NCBI RefSeq assembly: GCF_003533305.1
Contig: NZ_DOEH01000016.1
Span: forward strand, 202,608 to 266,607
Length of the DNA stretch: 64,000 bases
From: Providencia sp.
Lineage (GTDB): Bacteria; Pseudomonadota; Gammaproteobacteria; Enterobacterales; Enterobacteriaceae
Direction: 5' to 3'
The position numbers and the translations under genes are program-made. Shown in pieces: positions 9,522 through 20,309 of the stretch. The notes below the pieces were generated by a model that was given only the letters and a program-made list of their open reading frames with translations, searched no databases and was not told where the DNA came from. The first letter of the stretch is position 1. Every line of letters begins with the position of its first letter.

Positions 9522-10223
9522 TCAACCACCCATTGAACGGGAAGAGGTTGATTTTGAAGATGAAGAAGAACGTTGAGCCATTGCTTGCTTATTCACGCTA
9601 TCACCAAACCCACCACGAGTGACTGTTGAAGTTGTTGGCGGTTTAGGTGCCATAGCTGTTTTTGGTACACTGATTGAACGGCCACCGGCAGTTGCAGAAC
9701 CATAGCTTTTACCTGTTGAGTCAACAAATTTACCATTGGCTGGGCTCGCTGGGTTTTTGGAACTAAATAGTGGTTGAGATGCAGCGCCACCGCCCATCAT
9801 ACGACCCATCATGTAGCCCATCATTAATGGCATCCACATGCTGCCGCCACCACTTTGAGCTTGTGCAGTTTGCTCGCCATTTGTTGAGCTAGTTCCTGCG
9901 ATACCTGCTTGAGCGGGGGCTTGGGTACACATTGATTCACCAAACTCAGCAATACAGTCTGCTTGAGTTGCATATTTAGGCGCGGTTTTTGCTGCTTCTT
10001 GCAAAGCATTGTTATAAGCAATTGTACATTGCTCAGCTTGTGATGGATTTGCTTGGCTACAATCTTGAGCGTTAGTATACAGAGATACTGTTTCGTCGCT
10101 TTCTTCACAGGCGGAAAGCATAAATACAGCACTGACCGCTACAGCGACAGGCGCTAAACGATATGAACGCCAAGACTTACGGAAGGCGTTTTGATTAATA
10201 TTTTTGGTGCGCTTCATGGTCAT
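9522..10223 (-). CDS. ygiB: YgiB family lipoprotein (DUF1190)
   Basis: A 233-residue protein matching E. coli YgiB, function unknown. The basic N-terminus and hydrophobic segment [17 protein letters not shown] end in a lipobox (LSAC, Cys39), so it should be a lipoprotein. Conserved stretches include YTNAQDCS, a Gly/Met-rich [16 protein letters not shown] segment and a Ser-rich C-terminus ending RSMGG. CAGGG eight bases before ATG 10223 favours that start; the next ATG (10217) matches the E. coli start. It is the first gene of a ygiB-ygiC pair. In E. coli these follow tolC in one operon; here a terminator and about 400 bp separate them from tolC. Confidence 0.92.
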   Translation of the reverse strand: MTMKRTKNINQNAFRKSWRSYRLAPVAVAVSAVFMLSACEESDETVSLYTNAQDCSQANPSQAEQCTIAYNNALQEAAKTAPKYATQADCIAEFGESMCTQAPAQAGIAGTSSTNGEQTAQAQSGGGSMWMPLMMGYMMGRMMGGGAASQPLFSSKNPASPANGKFVDSTGKSYGSATAGGRSISVPKTAMAPKPPTTSTVTRGGFGDSVNKQAMAQRSSSSSKSTSSRSMGG

Positions 10224-10626
10224 GGTAATTGCCCTGAATAAAAGTAAGATGTTAATTTCCTCACTCTAGGATAGGTGAAATACGCTGAAAATTAAAGCAG
10301 AAATATAGTATAAATAGGGCGAAGTTATCATTTTTATAAATTTATGCCATTTTTTAGTGTTTAATTCTCATAACTTGGCTAATGAATTTATTATTTTTGT
10401 TTTAAATCAGTTAATTAATCAATGCTGAGTTTTGATGTGTTGAGATGATTAGCTAGTTGGGAATTGGCTGAATTTTATAAAAAGAGTGGTTGAAAACTAA
10501 GGTAACGGATCTAATATCGTTAAAACACGATTTTTACCGCATTTTTATCGTATTAGATAGTATGTGATGGATTTCAGATAAAAAATAACCCGCAAATTTA
10601 GCGGGTTATTTTTCATTAATTCAAGA
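10224..10626. other. Intergenic region between tolC and ygiB
   Basis: This 403-bp A+T-rich gap contains the tolC terminator at its right-hand end (10580-10613) and must contain a promoter for ygiB-ygiC. I see no gene, repeat or clear operator in the rest. Confidence 0.6.
10580..10613 (-). terminator. Rho-independent terminator of tolC
   Basis: AATAACCCGC (10584-10593) and GCGGGTTATT (10601-10610) form a perfect 10-bp stem with a 7-nt loop, with T-rich sequence following on the minus strand; it may work in both directions. Confidence 0.92.
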
Positions 10627-12012
10627 TTATTGAATTTTTGGTGCATCAATATTACGAATAATACTATTTGGCGCAGTTGAAATTTCTTTGCCTAAGCTTG
10701 CATTGAGACGAGCAATATCTTCTTCGTTCAATGTACCGCGAGCAAATTCAATATTCAGTTGGTTAATCATGTAGTCGTAACGTGCGTTAGATAGACTTTG
10801 TTTTGCTTGATAAAGCGCAGTCGTCGCTGTTAATACATCAACAATCGTACGGGTTCCCACTTGATAACTGGCTTCCATTGCATCTAAAGAGCTCTGAGCA
10901 GAAACAACCACCTGTTTATAGGCGTTGATGCTACTGATAGATGATGAAATGTTGTTATAAGATGAACGGACGAGCTGAATAACATTACGATAAATGCTTT
11001 CAAGTTGCTCACTTGCACCTTGGAAACCGTACTGTGCTTGTTCAACTTGTGAGCTAGTCGCGCCGCCTGAGTAAATAGGTACACTCAAGGTTAAGCCGAT
11101 ACTATTTTGACCGTTATAACTGTTACGTGCGCTATTAGATAAGTTGTCGTAGCCGCTACCGTGGTTATTCGTATTGGTGACACTCGTTGAAGCATCAAGA
11201 CTTACCGTTGGCATATGGCCTGTTTCAGCTAAACGAATATTTTCACGCGAAACATCTTGCGCTAAACGCGCACTGAGCAAACTAAGGTTACGCTCTTCTG
11301 CTTCTTTCAAAATCACATCAACGTTATCAGGATCAGTTGTTTTAAAACGATCGATATTCAGTGATGCAAGTTGCACGTAATAAACACCACTGACTTGGCG
11401 TAATTTTTCTACCGCATTTTCTAAGTCATTACGGCCAGCAACTTCTTGAGCGATAACGCTATCATAGTTAGCACGGGCGTTTTGCACGTCAGTAATTGCT
11501 GCTAAACCGACATTAAAGCGTTGAGTTGTTTGATCTAATTGGCGATAAACAGCTTCTTTATTTGCTTCAATATAAGATAAAGCATCAATAGCTTTCAACA
11601 CGTTAAAATACGCGGTTGCTGTATCTAAAATAAGTTGTTGTTGACCAGTTTGATAAGTTACATCAGAAATGCCTGCTGTTTTTTCTTGCAGGGTCAGTTG
11701 ACGCCATTTAGACATATCAAAAACGGTTTGAGATAATTTTAATGATGCATTTAGACCATTACTCTCTGTATTTCTTGCATCACGATAGCCGCTACCATAG
11801 GTAGCACCAGCACCTAAGCCTAATTGCGGTAATAATGGGCTACGCGCTTCATTGATTTTCTCAAAAGCTTGGTTACGTTCTGCTAATGTTTTTCTGAGCT
11901 CAGGGTTACTTTCTTTCGATTTTTGGTAAACCTGTAGTAAATCTTCTGAATAGCTATTGGCACTGAGACCCACAAAACTCATTGCAATAAAGAGGGGAAG
12001 CAGTTTCTTCAT
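10627..12012 (-). CDS. tolC: Outer membrane efflux channel TolC
   Basis: TolC forms the trimeric outer-membrane and periplasmic channel used by RND, MFS and ABC pumps and by type I secretion. The start is ATG 12012 (MKKLLPLFIAMSF), with AAGGA six bases upstream; an upstream in-frame ATG at 12036 lacks this. A signal peptide ends near ANSYS-EDLL. The two structural repeats are clear: SPLLPQLGLG, QTTQRFNVGLAAITDVQNAR in the first and the matching YQVGTRTIVDVLTATT in the second. The protein is 461 residues; the tail after the last helix is about 30 residues shorter than in E. coli, where that tail is dispensable. Two hairpins lie in its 5' leader. Confidence 0.97.
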   Translation of the reverse strand: MKKLLPLFIAMSFVGLSANSYSEDLLQVYQKSKESNPELRKTLAERNQAFEKINEARSPLLPQLGLGAGATYGSGYRDARNTESNGLNASLKLSQTVFDMSKWRQLTLQEKTAGISDVTYQTGQQQLILDTATAYFNVLKAIDALSYIEANKEAVYRQLDQTTQRFNVGLAAITDVQNARANYDSVIAQEVAGRNDLENAVEKLRQVSGVYYVQLASLNIDRFKTTDPDNVDVILKEAEERNLSLLSARLAQDVSRENIRLAETGHMPTVSLDASTSVTNTNNHGSGYDNLSNSARNSYNGQNSIGLTLSVPIYSGGATSSQVEQAQYGFQGASEQLESIYRNVIQLVRSSYNNISSSISSINAYKQVVVSAQSSLDAMEASYQVGTRTIVDVLTATTALYQAKQSLSNARYDYMINQLNIEFARGTLNEEDIARLNASLGKEISTAPNSIIRNIDAPKIQ

Positions 12013-12339
12013 TTGGATTCCTTGATTAAACAGCAAATTATGTTGAGCCTGTTGTCTAAATCTATCATGATGTTTGATAGTTGCTACTGATATTATAGGA
12101 GTTAATTATTACTCCTATAATATCAACAGTTTTAGAGACAATAATAAATAGGCTTATTGTTGCTCATATATATGAATAATGGCGCTCATTGTAACAGAGG
12201 ATCGCTTATGATAACGGTAGCCTTTTGTGCCATTTTGTCTTAATAGTTTAAACATTACCTCATTTGAGGTTAAAAAACCTCAAAAACTGTTTTAATCCAC
12301 AATTTTTCCTTAATCAGGAAATTAAGATCTCAGGAGAAC
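12013..12339. other. Divergent tolC/nudF control region
   Basis: The 327-bp gap contains, going right: a 6-bp hairpin (12062-12080), a perfect 15-bp inverted repeat (12088-12125), a 12-bp palindrome TCATATATATGA (12164-12175), an 11-codon reading frame with a ribosome-binding site (12208-12243), and alternating hairpins (12257-12283) ahead of nudF. I do not recognise a named operator. Confidence 0.55.
12088..12125. repeat. Perfect 15-bp inverted repeat in the tolC leader
   Basis: TGATATTATAGGAGT (12088-12102) and ACTCCTATAATATCA (12111-12125) are exact reverse complements around an 8-bp centre. It lies 76-113 bp upstream of the tolC start. It may be an operator or an mRNA hairpin. Confidence 0.7.
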
Positions 12340-12981
12340 ATGATGGTAGATAAAACAGAATCACCTGTTAAATATGGTAAAAAAGATATTGAGATAATAT
12401 CTAAGCGTAAATTATTTAATGGTTTTTTTCAAATGACTGAATATCGTTTTCGCCATCGATTATTTGAAGGTTCATGGAGTAATGAGATAACACGGGAAGT
12501 TTTCGAGCGCGGGCACGCAGGCGTTGTTTTACCCTATGACCCTAAAACTGATAGTGTTGTTTTAATTGAGCAAATTCGTTTGCCTGCCATCGAGACGAGT
12601 GAGACACCTTGGCTACTTGAAGCAGTGGCCGGTATGATTGAACTGAATGAATCAGCAGAAGATGTCATTCGCCGTGAATCTATTGAAGAAGCCGGTTTAA
12701 CAATAGGGCGCGCTGAAAAAGCGCTTAGCTATCTTTCTAGTCCAGGCGGCACTACCGAGCGTATGCATGTTTATATCGGTGAGGTAGATAGTACTAAAGC
12801 TAACGGTATTCATGGCTTGAAGACTGAAAATGAAGATATTCGAGTACACGTGGTCAGCCGTGAGCAAGCTTATCAGTGGGTTGAAAATGGTACGATTGAT
12901 AACGCAGCAACGGTAATCGCAATTCAGTGGTTACAGCTCAATTATCAAAAACTTTATGAAAAATGGATGAATCTGTTTTAA
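12340..12981 (+). CDS. nudF: ADP-ribose pyrophosphatase
   Basis: NudF hydrolyses ADP-ribose to AMP and ribose 5-phosphate. The 213-residue protein has a complete Nudix box (GX5EX7REX2EEXG) starting at GMIELNESAEDVIRRE and continuing SIEEAGL, around residues 101-123. CAGGAG precedes the ATG at 12340; a second ATG follows immediately. It is divergent from tolC as in E. coli, but the E. coli neighbour yqiB, normally between nudF and cpdA, is missing here. Confidence 0.95.
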   Translation: MMVDKTESPVKYGKKDIEIISKRKLFNGFFQMTEYRFRHRLFEGSWSNEITREVFERGHAGVVLPYDPKTDSVVLIEQIRLPAIETSETPWLLEAVAGMIELNESAEDVIRRESIEEAGLTIGRAEKALSYLSSPGGTTERMHVYIGEVDSTKANGIHGLKTENEDIRVHVVSREQAYQWVENGTIDNAATVIAIQWLQLNYQKLYEKWMNLF

Positions 12982-13031
12982 ATAACAATTAATCTTAGGG
13001 AAGTGTGTGCTAATTGGCAGATATTTAACTA

Positions 13032-13175
13032 ATTACTCGTCATACTTCAAATTACTCGTCATACTTCAAGCTGTAAGTTCGTTGGCCGTTTTCAGCAACA
13101 CAAGTCACATACTGATGTATGCTCCTTGGGATAGCTTCATTTGCTGCCTTCTTACAACTTAAATTATTTAGAATA
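13032..13175. repeat. ERIC element, copy 2, with duplicated left end
   Basis: An ERIC element (CGTCATACTTCAAGCTGTAAG, GTTGGC, CACATACTGATGTATGCTCC, TTGCTGCCTTCTTACAACTT) lies between nudF and cpdA. Its first 19 bases, ATTACTCGTCATACTTCAA, occur twice head to tail at 13032-13050 and 13051-13069. Confidence 0.85.
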
Positions 13176-13232
13176 GTTATAGTGAATAGAATAAGTTAGG
13201 GTATAAATAATATTTAAGGAAAAGGAATACTT

Positions 13233-14072
13233 TTGGACAGCCAGCTTGAAGTGACTGCAAAGAACTCGAAAGTCGTGAGAATTTTACAGGTTACTGATAC
13301 GCATCTTTTTGCTGATACGGAAAATACCCTTTTAGGGATTAACACTTACCGAAGTTATCAAGCGGTACTTGATGCTATTATAGAACAAAATCTACCTATT
13401 GACCTCATTGTGGCAACAGGGGACTTAGTCCAAGATCAATCTCCGAAAGCTTATCAACATTTTGCGACGGGTATTGAAAGAATATCTGCGCCTTGCGTTT
13501 GGTTACCCGGCAATCATGATTATCCACCAGCAATGGTTGAATCCCTAAGAGTGGCTGGTATATCGAGTGCAAAGCAAATTTTGATTGATAAAGAATGGCA
13601 GATTTTGATGCTTGATAGCCAACTACAAGATGTTGCACACGGTGAGTTATCCGAACAGCAATTGGAGTGGATGAAGTGTTGTTTAGATAATGAGCCAGAA
13701 CGTACAACGATTATCATGTTGCATCATCACCCGCTATCTTCAGGCTGTACATGGCTTGATCAACATAGTCTTCGAAATTCACATACTTTAGCTGATTATT
13801 TAAAAAAATATTCAAATGTTAAAGCAATGCTGTGTGGGCATATTCACCAAGAGATGGATGAATATTGGCATGGTATTCGCTTGTTGGCTACGCCATCTAC
13901 TTGTGTGCAGTTTAAGCCACATTGCACTAATTTTGCATTGGATACTGTTGCGCCGGGTTGGCGCTATCTTGAATTGACGGTAGATGCGCAAGGTAAAAGG
14001 CAGGTTAATACCGTTGTTCATCGTTTAGAGACAAGAGAGTTTAACCCTGACTTAAATTCAGATGGTTACTAA
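13233..14072 (+). CDS. cpdA: 3',5'-cyclic-AMP phosphodiesterase
   Basis: CpdA hydrolyses cAMP and so lowers CRP signalling. The 279 residues carry the class III metallophosphoesterase motifs in order: DTHLF, ATGDLVQDQS, LPGNHDYP, LHHHPL and CGHIHQE. I use the TTG at 13233 (MDSQLEVT), with AAAAGGA just upstream; E. coli CpdA has the matching N-terminus (MESLLTLP). It is followed 7 bp later by yqiA and then parE and parC, all on the same strand. Confidence 0.95.
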   Translation: MDSQLEVTAKNSKVVRILQVTDTHLFADTENTLLGINTYRSYQAVLDAIIEQNLPIDLIVATGDLVQDQSPKAYQHFATGIERISAPCVWLPGNHDYPPAMVESLRVAGISSAKQILIDKEWQILMLDSQLQDVAHGELSEQQLEWMKCCLDNEPERTTIIMLHHHPLSSGCTWLDQHSLRNSHTLADYLKKYSNVKAMLCGHIHQEMDEYWHGIRLLATPSTCVQFKPHCTNFALDTVAPGWRYLELTVDAQGKRQVNTVVHRLETREFNPDLNSDGY

Positions 14073-14079
14073 TTAGCTT

Positions 14080-14661
14080 ATGTCGACACTACTTTATATA
14101 CATGGTTTTAATAGTTCACCTCAGTCGGTTAAGGCGAGTAGCCTAAAACAATGGGTTGAAAAAAATTATCCACATATCAATATGATTGTGCCGCAATTAC
14201 CCAATTACCCAAAGCAAGCTGAAGTTGTCTTAAATGATATTATTATGCAGCATCAGCATGAGAAAATAGGTTTAGTGGGTTCGTCCCTTGGGGGATATTT
14301 TTCTATTTGGTTTTCTGAGCGTTATCAACTGCCTGCCGTCTTAGTTAATCCAGCCGTTCGCCCTTTTGATCTACTGCAAGATTATTTAGGGGAGAACACG
14401 AATCCTTATACACAAGAAAAATATCTACTGGAATCTAAGCACATAGATGAGTTAAAGTCCCTGCATATTGAGCAGCTAAGATCGCCTAATTTGATTTGGT
14501 TATTACAGCAGATGGGTGATGAAGTACTCGATTATCGTGAAGCTGTTGCCTATCTTTCTAAGAGTAAACAAACAGTTGAATCTGGCGGTAATCATGCATT
14601 TGTTGGTTTTGAAGCTTACTTCCCTCAAATGATACATTTTCTGGATTTAGCAGAGAAATAG
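14080..14661 (+). CDS. yqiA: Esterase YqiA
   Basis: A 193-residue alpha/beta-hydrolase of the YqiA family; the E. coli enzyme cleaves short acyl esters and palmitoyl-CoA in vitro, with unknown physiological role. The oxyanion motif LYIHGFNSSP, nucleophile GSSLGG (Ser near residue 70), Asp in MGDEVLDY and the final His in GGNHAFVGF form the expected triad. It lies between cpdA and parE with short gaps, so one transcript is likely. Confidence 0.92.
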   Translation: MSTLLYIHGFNSSPQSVKASSLKQWVEKNYPHINMIVPQLPNYPKQAEVVLNDIIMQHQHEKIGLVGSSLGGYFSIWFSERYQLPAVLVNPAVRPFDLLQDYLGENTNPYTQEKYLLESKHIDELKSLHIEQLRSPNLIWLLQQMGDEVLDYREAVAYLSKSKQTVESGGNHAFVGFEAYFPQMIHFLDLAEK

Positions 14662-14706
14662 TGTCAAAACGCATATACACTGTTATTATCAACAGTAACT
14701 TACTAG

Positions 14707-16704
<1,998 letters not shown>

Positions 16705-16743
16705 CATCCTCCATGTGATGAGAAAGAGTAAGGAACGTATTCA

Positions 16744-18993
16744 ATGAGTGAAATTACTCATGATGGCGTAGAGCGCTTACCGCTCCACGCCTTTACTGAG
16801 AGCGCCTATCTGAACTATTCGATGTACGTCATCATGGATAGGGCGTTACCCTTTATTGGCGATGGACTAAAACCTGTCCAGCGTCGTATTGTGTATGCGA
16901 TGTCTGAACTCGGACTGAGCAATGCGGCAAAATATAAAAAATCGGCGAGAACCGTCGGGGACGTATTAGGTAAATATCACCCTCATGGTGATAGTGCCTG
17001 CTATGAAGCTATGGTTTTGATGGCTCAGCCATTCTCTTATCGTTATCCATTAGTTGATGGGCAAGGTAACTGGGGGGCACCGGATGATCCTAAATCATTT
17101 GCTGCCATGCGTTATACCGAATCTCGCTTATCTAAATATGCAGAAACGTTGTTGAGTGAACTTGCTCATGGCACGGTTGATTGGGTGCCTAACTTTGATG
17201 GCACATTAAATGAGCCTAAAATGTTGCCAGCGCGCTTACCAAATATTCTACTTAATGGTACGACGGGTATTGCGGTGGGAATGGCGACAGATATTCCACC
17301 ACACAATGCGCGAGAAGTCGCTAATGCCGTTATTGCTTTGCTGGAAAAACCAACCTTAACGCTTGATGATGTTATGACGTTTGTTCCGGGGCCTGATTAC
17401 CCAACCGAAGCGGAGATTATTTCTTCTCCTCATGATCTTCGAAAGATTTATCAAACGGGGAAAGGCTCTGTGCGTATGCGCGCAATTTGGGAAAAAGAGG
17501 ATGGTAATGCAGTTATTACCGCATTACCTCATCAGGTTTCCGGCGCTAAAATCTTAGAACAAATCGCAAGCCAAATTCGTTCGAAAAAATTACCTATGGT
17601 GGAGGATTTACGTGATGAATCTAATCATGAGAACCCAACACGTTTAGTGATTGTTCCTCGAAGTAATCGCGTTGACTTAGAGCAAGTGATGACTCACTTG
17701 TTTGCAACGACCGATTTAGAAAGAAGTTATCGCGTCAATCTGAATATGATTGGTTTAGATCATCGACCATCAGTAAAAGGATTGGTTGAGATCCTGAACG
17801 AATGGATAGTTTATCGGCGCCAAACCGTTCGAAATCGTTTAAGCCATCGATTAGAAAAAGTCTTAAGACGCCTGCATATTTTAGATGGTTTATTAATTGC
17901 TTATCTCAATATTGATGAAGTCATTGAAATCATTCGTGCAGAAGATGAACCGAAGCCTGTTTTAATGTCGCGTTTTAATATTTCGGATACACAGGCTGAA
18001 GCGATCCTTGAGATAAAACTCCGTCATTTAGCTAAACTCGAAGAAATGAAAATTCGTGGTGAGCAAGATGAACTCGCGAAAGAACGCGATGAACTACAAA
18101 GTATTTTAGGTTCCGAACGTAAACTGAATACACTTATCAAAAAAGAAATTCAGGCTGATGCAAAAATATATGGTGATGACCGACGTTCACCACTGCATGA
18201 GCGTGAAGAAGCGAAAGCGATGAGTGAGCACGAAATCCTACCTTCAGAGCCAATTACTGTCGTGTTATCTGATATGGGCTGGGTGCGTAGTGCAAAAGGG
18301 CATGATATTGAGCCTACTAACCTGAGTTATAAAGCAGGGGATGGCTTTAAAGAGGCGGCCCGAGGAAAAACTAATCAAGCTGCAGTGTTCCTTGATACTA
18401 CAGGGCGTAGCTACGCGATTGACCCGTTGGAATTACCGTCAGCACGTAGCCAAGGCGAGCCTTTAACGGGTAAACTTACATTGCCACCAGGCGCGTCTAT
18501 TGAGCATGTTCTAATGGCGCCTGAAGAGCAAAAATATTTAATGGCATCCGATGCGGGTTACGGTTTTATCTGTACCTTTAGTGATTTGGTGACTAAAAAT
18601 AAAACCGGTAAGGCTTTAATATCATTACCTGAAAATGCAAAAGTTCTCTCACCTATTGAGCTGCATAACGAACAAGAAGATCTCTTGTTGGCAATTACTA
18701 AAGCTGGGCGTATGTTGATATTCCCAGTTGCCGATTTGCCGCAGCTTTCAAAGGGTAAAGGTAATAAGATAATCAATATTACGGGTACTCAGGCTGCGAG
18801 TGGCGAAGATCTATTGACTTGGCTGATGGTTTTACCTAGTCAAGGTTCGATGACGCTTTATTATGGCAAGCGAAAACTGAAATTTAAGCCAGAAGATTTA
18901 CAGAAATATCGTTCAGAGCGTGGACGCAAAGGAACATCTCTACCACGCGGGCTTCATAATATCGAGCGGATCGAGATTGATTCTGTAGACTAA
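16744..18993 (+). CDS. parC: DNA topoisomerase IV subunit A
   Basis: ParC is the DNA breakage-reunion subunit paired with ParE. The 749 residues begin with the GyrA/ParC core; the catalytic tyrosine is Tyr124 in AAMRYTES (E. coli Tyr120). The quinolone-resistance region reads [12 protein letters not shown] with Ser84 and Glu88, which correspond to wild-type E. coli Ser80 and Glu84, so no classic ParC resistance substitution is present. The C-terminal beta-pinwheel runs from about residue 500. AAGGAACG precedes the ATG. Confidence 0.97.
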   Translation: MSEITHDGVERLPLHAFTESAYLNYSMYVIMDRALPFIGDGLKPVQRRIVYAMSELGLSNAAKYKKSARTVGDVLGKYHPHGDSACYEAMVLMAQPFSYRYPLVDGQGNWGAPDDPKSFAAMRYTESRLSKYAETLLSELAHGTVDWVPNFDGTLNEPKMLPARLPNILLNGTTGIAVGMATDIPPHNAREVANAVIALLEKPTLTLDDVMTFVPGPDYPTEAEIISSPHDLRKIYQTGKGSVRMRAIWEKEDGNAVITALPHQVSGAKILEQIASQIRSKKLPMVEDLRDESNHENPTRLVIVPRSNRVDLEQVMTHLFATTDLERSYRVNLNMIGLDHRPSVKGLVEILNEWIVYRRQTVRNRLSHRLEKVLRRLHILDGLLIAYLNIDEVIEIIRAEDEPKPVLMSRFNISDTQAEAILEIKLRHLAKLEEMKIRGEQDELAKERDELQSILGSERKLNTLIKKEIQADAKIYGDDRRSPLHEREEAKAMSEHEILPSEPITVVLSDMGWVRSAKGHDIEPTNLSYKAGDGFKEAARGKTNQAAVFLDTTGRSYAIDPLELPSARSQGEPLTGKLTLPPGASIEHVLMAPEEQKYLMASDAGYGFICTFSDLVTKNKTGKALISLPENAKVLSPIELHNEQEDLLLAITKAGRMLIFPVADLPQLSKGKGNKIINITGTQAASGEDLLTWLMVLPSQGSMTLYYGKRKLKFKPEDLQKYRSERGRKGTSLPRGLHNIERIEIDSVD

Positions 18994-19151
18994 AATTAAT
19001 AATATCCCTAAGTTGTTTAAACAGCGACACGCGGTGATTAAAACTACCCCGATGAACATTAAAATAGGTGATTCGGGGCGTAAAATACGTTCGCAATGTA
19101 TCTGTGTTGGTTAAATAGCTTTGAGGGAGTTTTAACGATTTGAGGAAGAGT

Positions 19152-19880
19152 ATGTTAGCGCTTATTCGAGCGATTTTGGTTTTGATATATACAATATTGG
19201 TCTGTGTTGTTGGCGGAATTTATTGTTTACTTAGCCCTCGTAATCCAAAACATGTGATGACCTTTTCGCATTTGTTTGGAAAACTGCATAAAGTGTTAGG
19301 CATTAAACTGGTAGACCGTATACCTCCAGCGGCGAAAAATTATGGGCCCAGTATTTATATTGGTAATCACCAAAATAATTACGATATGGTAACTATGTCC
19401 AATGGGGTTCAACCAAGAACGGTAACGGTGGGTAAGCGTAGTCTATTATTTATTCCATTTTTTGGTTTTTTATATTGGATCACGGGCAATATCCTTATTG
19501 ACCGAGGAAACCGATCAAAGGCGCATAATACGATTTCACAGGTTTCAGACCAAATTATTAAACGTAAAATATCAGTTTGGATGTTTCCTGAAGGAACGCG
19601 TAGCCGTGGTCGTGGCTTGCTGCCATTTAAAACGGGTGCCTTTCATGCAGCAATAGCAGCAGGTGTGCCTATTGTTCCTGTTTGTGTTTCTAGCACAGAA
19701 GGAAAGATTAAACTTAATCGTTGGAATAATGGTTATGTCATTGTTGAAATGCTCGATCCAATAGACACGTCAAAATACACTCGTGAGCAAGTGAGAGAAT
19801 TATCCGAATATTGTCATCGCTTGATGGAAGCTAAGATAAAAGAGCTAGATAGGGAAGTTGCTGAGTTGAATAAGCAATAA
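19152..19880 (+). CDS. plsC: 1-acylglycerol-3-phosphate O-acyltransferase
   Basis: PlsC acylates lysophosphatidic acid to phosphatidic acid at the inner membrane. The start at ATG 19152 (MLALIRAILV) has GAGGA five bases upstream and aligns with E. coli; an in-frame TTG at 19140 would add four residues. An N-terminal membrane helix (residues 3-25) precedes the acyltransferase motifs NHQNNYD (NHX4D), FPEGTRSRG and VPIVPVC. Length is 242 residues against 245 in E. coli. In E. coli ftsP follows directly; here 429 bp intervene. Confidence 0.96.
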   Translation: MLALIRAILVLIYTILVCVVGGIYCLLSPRNPKHVMTFSHLFGKLHKVLGIKLVDRIPPAAKNYGPSIYIGNHQNNYDMVTMSNGVQPRTVTVGKRSLLFIPFFGFLYWITGNILIDRGNRSKAHNTISQVSDQIIKRKISVWMFPEGTRSRGRGLLPFKTGAFHAAIAAGVPIVPVCVSSTEGKIKLNRWNNGYVIVEMLDPIDTSKYTREQVRELSEYCHRLMEAKIKELDREVAELNKQ

Positions 19881-20309
19881 GATAGCAATCGTATTTAAAG
19901 TTGTTGGTGGGTGAGTTTTGTTTTGCTTTCCATCTACAACTTTACTTATTAAGAGTCTAACTCGTTAAATAATAAACATTTCTAAATGACCATTTTAATG
20001 GTTGGGATCATGTTTTTTGTCTGTTTATTGGGACAACTTCAATTTTTCCTCTTGTCAGCCTCAATTGTTTTACCTAAATACCCTTATTATTTATATTCCA
20101 ATTAGTTAAATTTTAATTATTTGCAAAGATATTTTTAGAGTTTAATCTTTTTTCGCGATATCATGACACCAAATTTTATTTCAGTATAAAATCATTGCGT
20201 CTAAGGCGTGATATTGCTGGCGCTAACCTAAAATTAGCCATATAAATGGCTTGTAATTTAAAATATCTAATAATAATAAGCGCTGGAATTTTTGTTTAGC
20301 GGAGAATTT
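19881..20309. other. Intergenic region between plsC and ftsP
   Basis: A 429-bp gap with a 9-bp inverted repeat (TAAAGTTGT 19896-19904 with ACAACTTTA 19936-19944, 31-nt loop, no T-run) just after plsC and an A+T-rich remainder. I see no gene and no recognisable operator. Confidence 0.55.

Noticed and set aside
14166..14176. DnaA-box-like TTATCCACA in yqiA
   Set aside because: A single site inside a coding sequence, without clustering or an A+T-rich unwinding element; not an origin.
16744..18993. Possible quinolone-resistance change in parC
   Set aside because: Ser84 and Glu88 correspond to wild-type Ser80 and Glu84 of E. coli; the four-residue shift comes from a longer N-terminus.
19047..19078. 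CCCCGA/TCGGGG hairpin between parC and plsC as a terminator
   Set aside because: The 6-bp stem has a 20-nt loop and no T-run on the plus strand; support is too weak to call.
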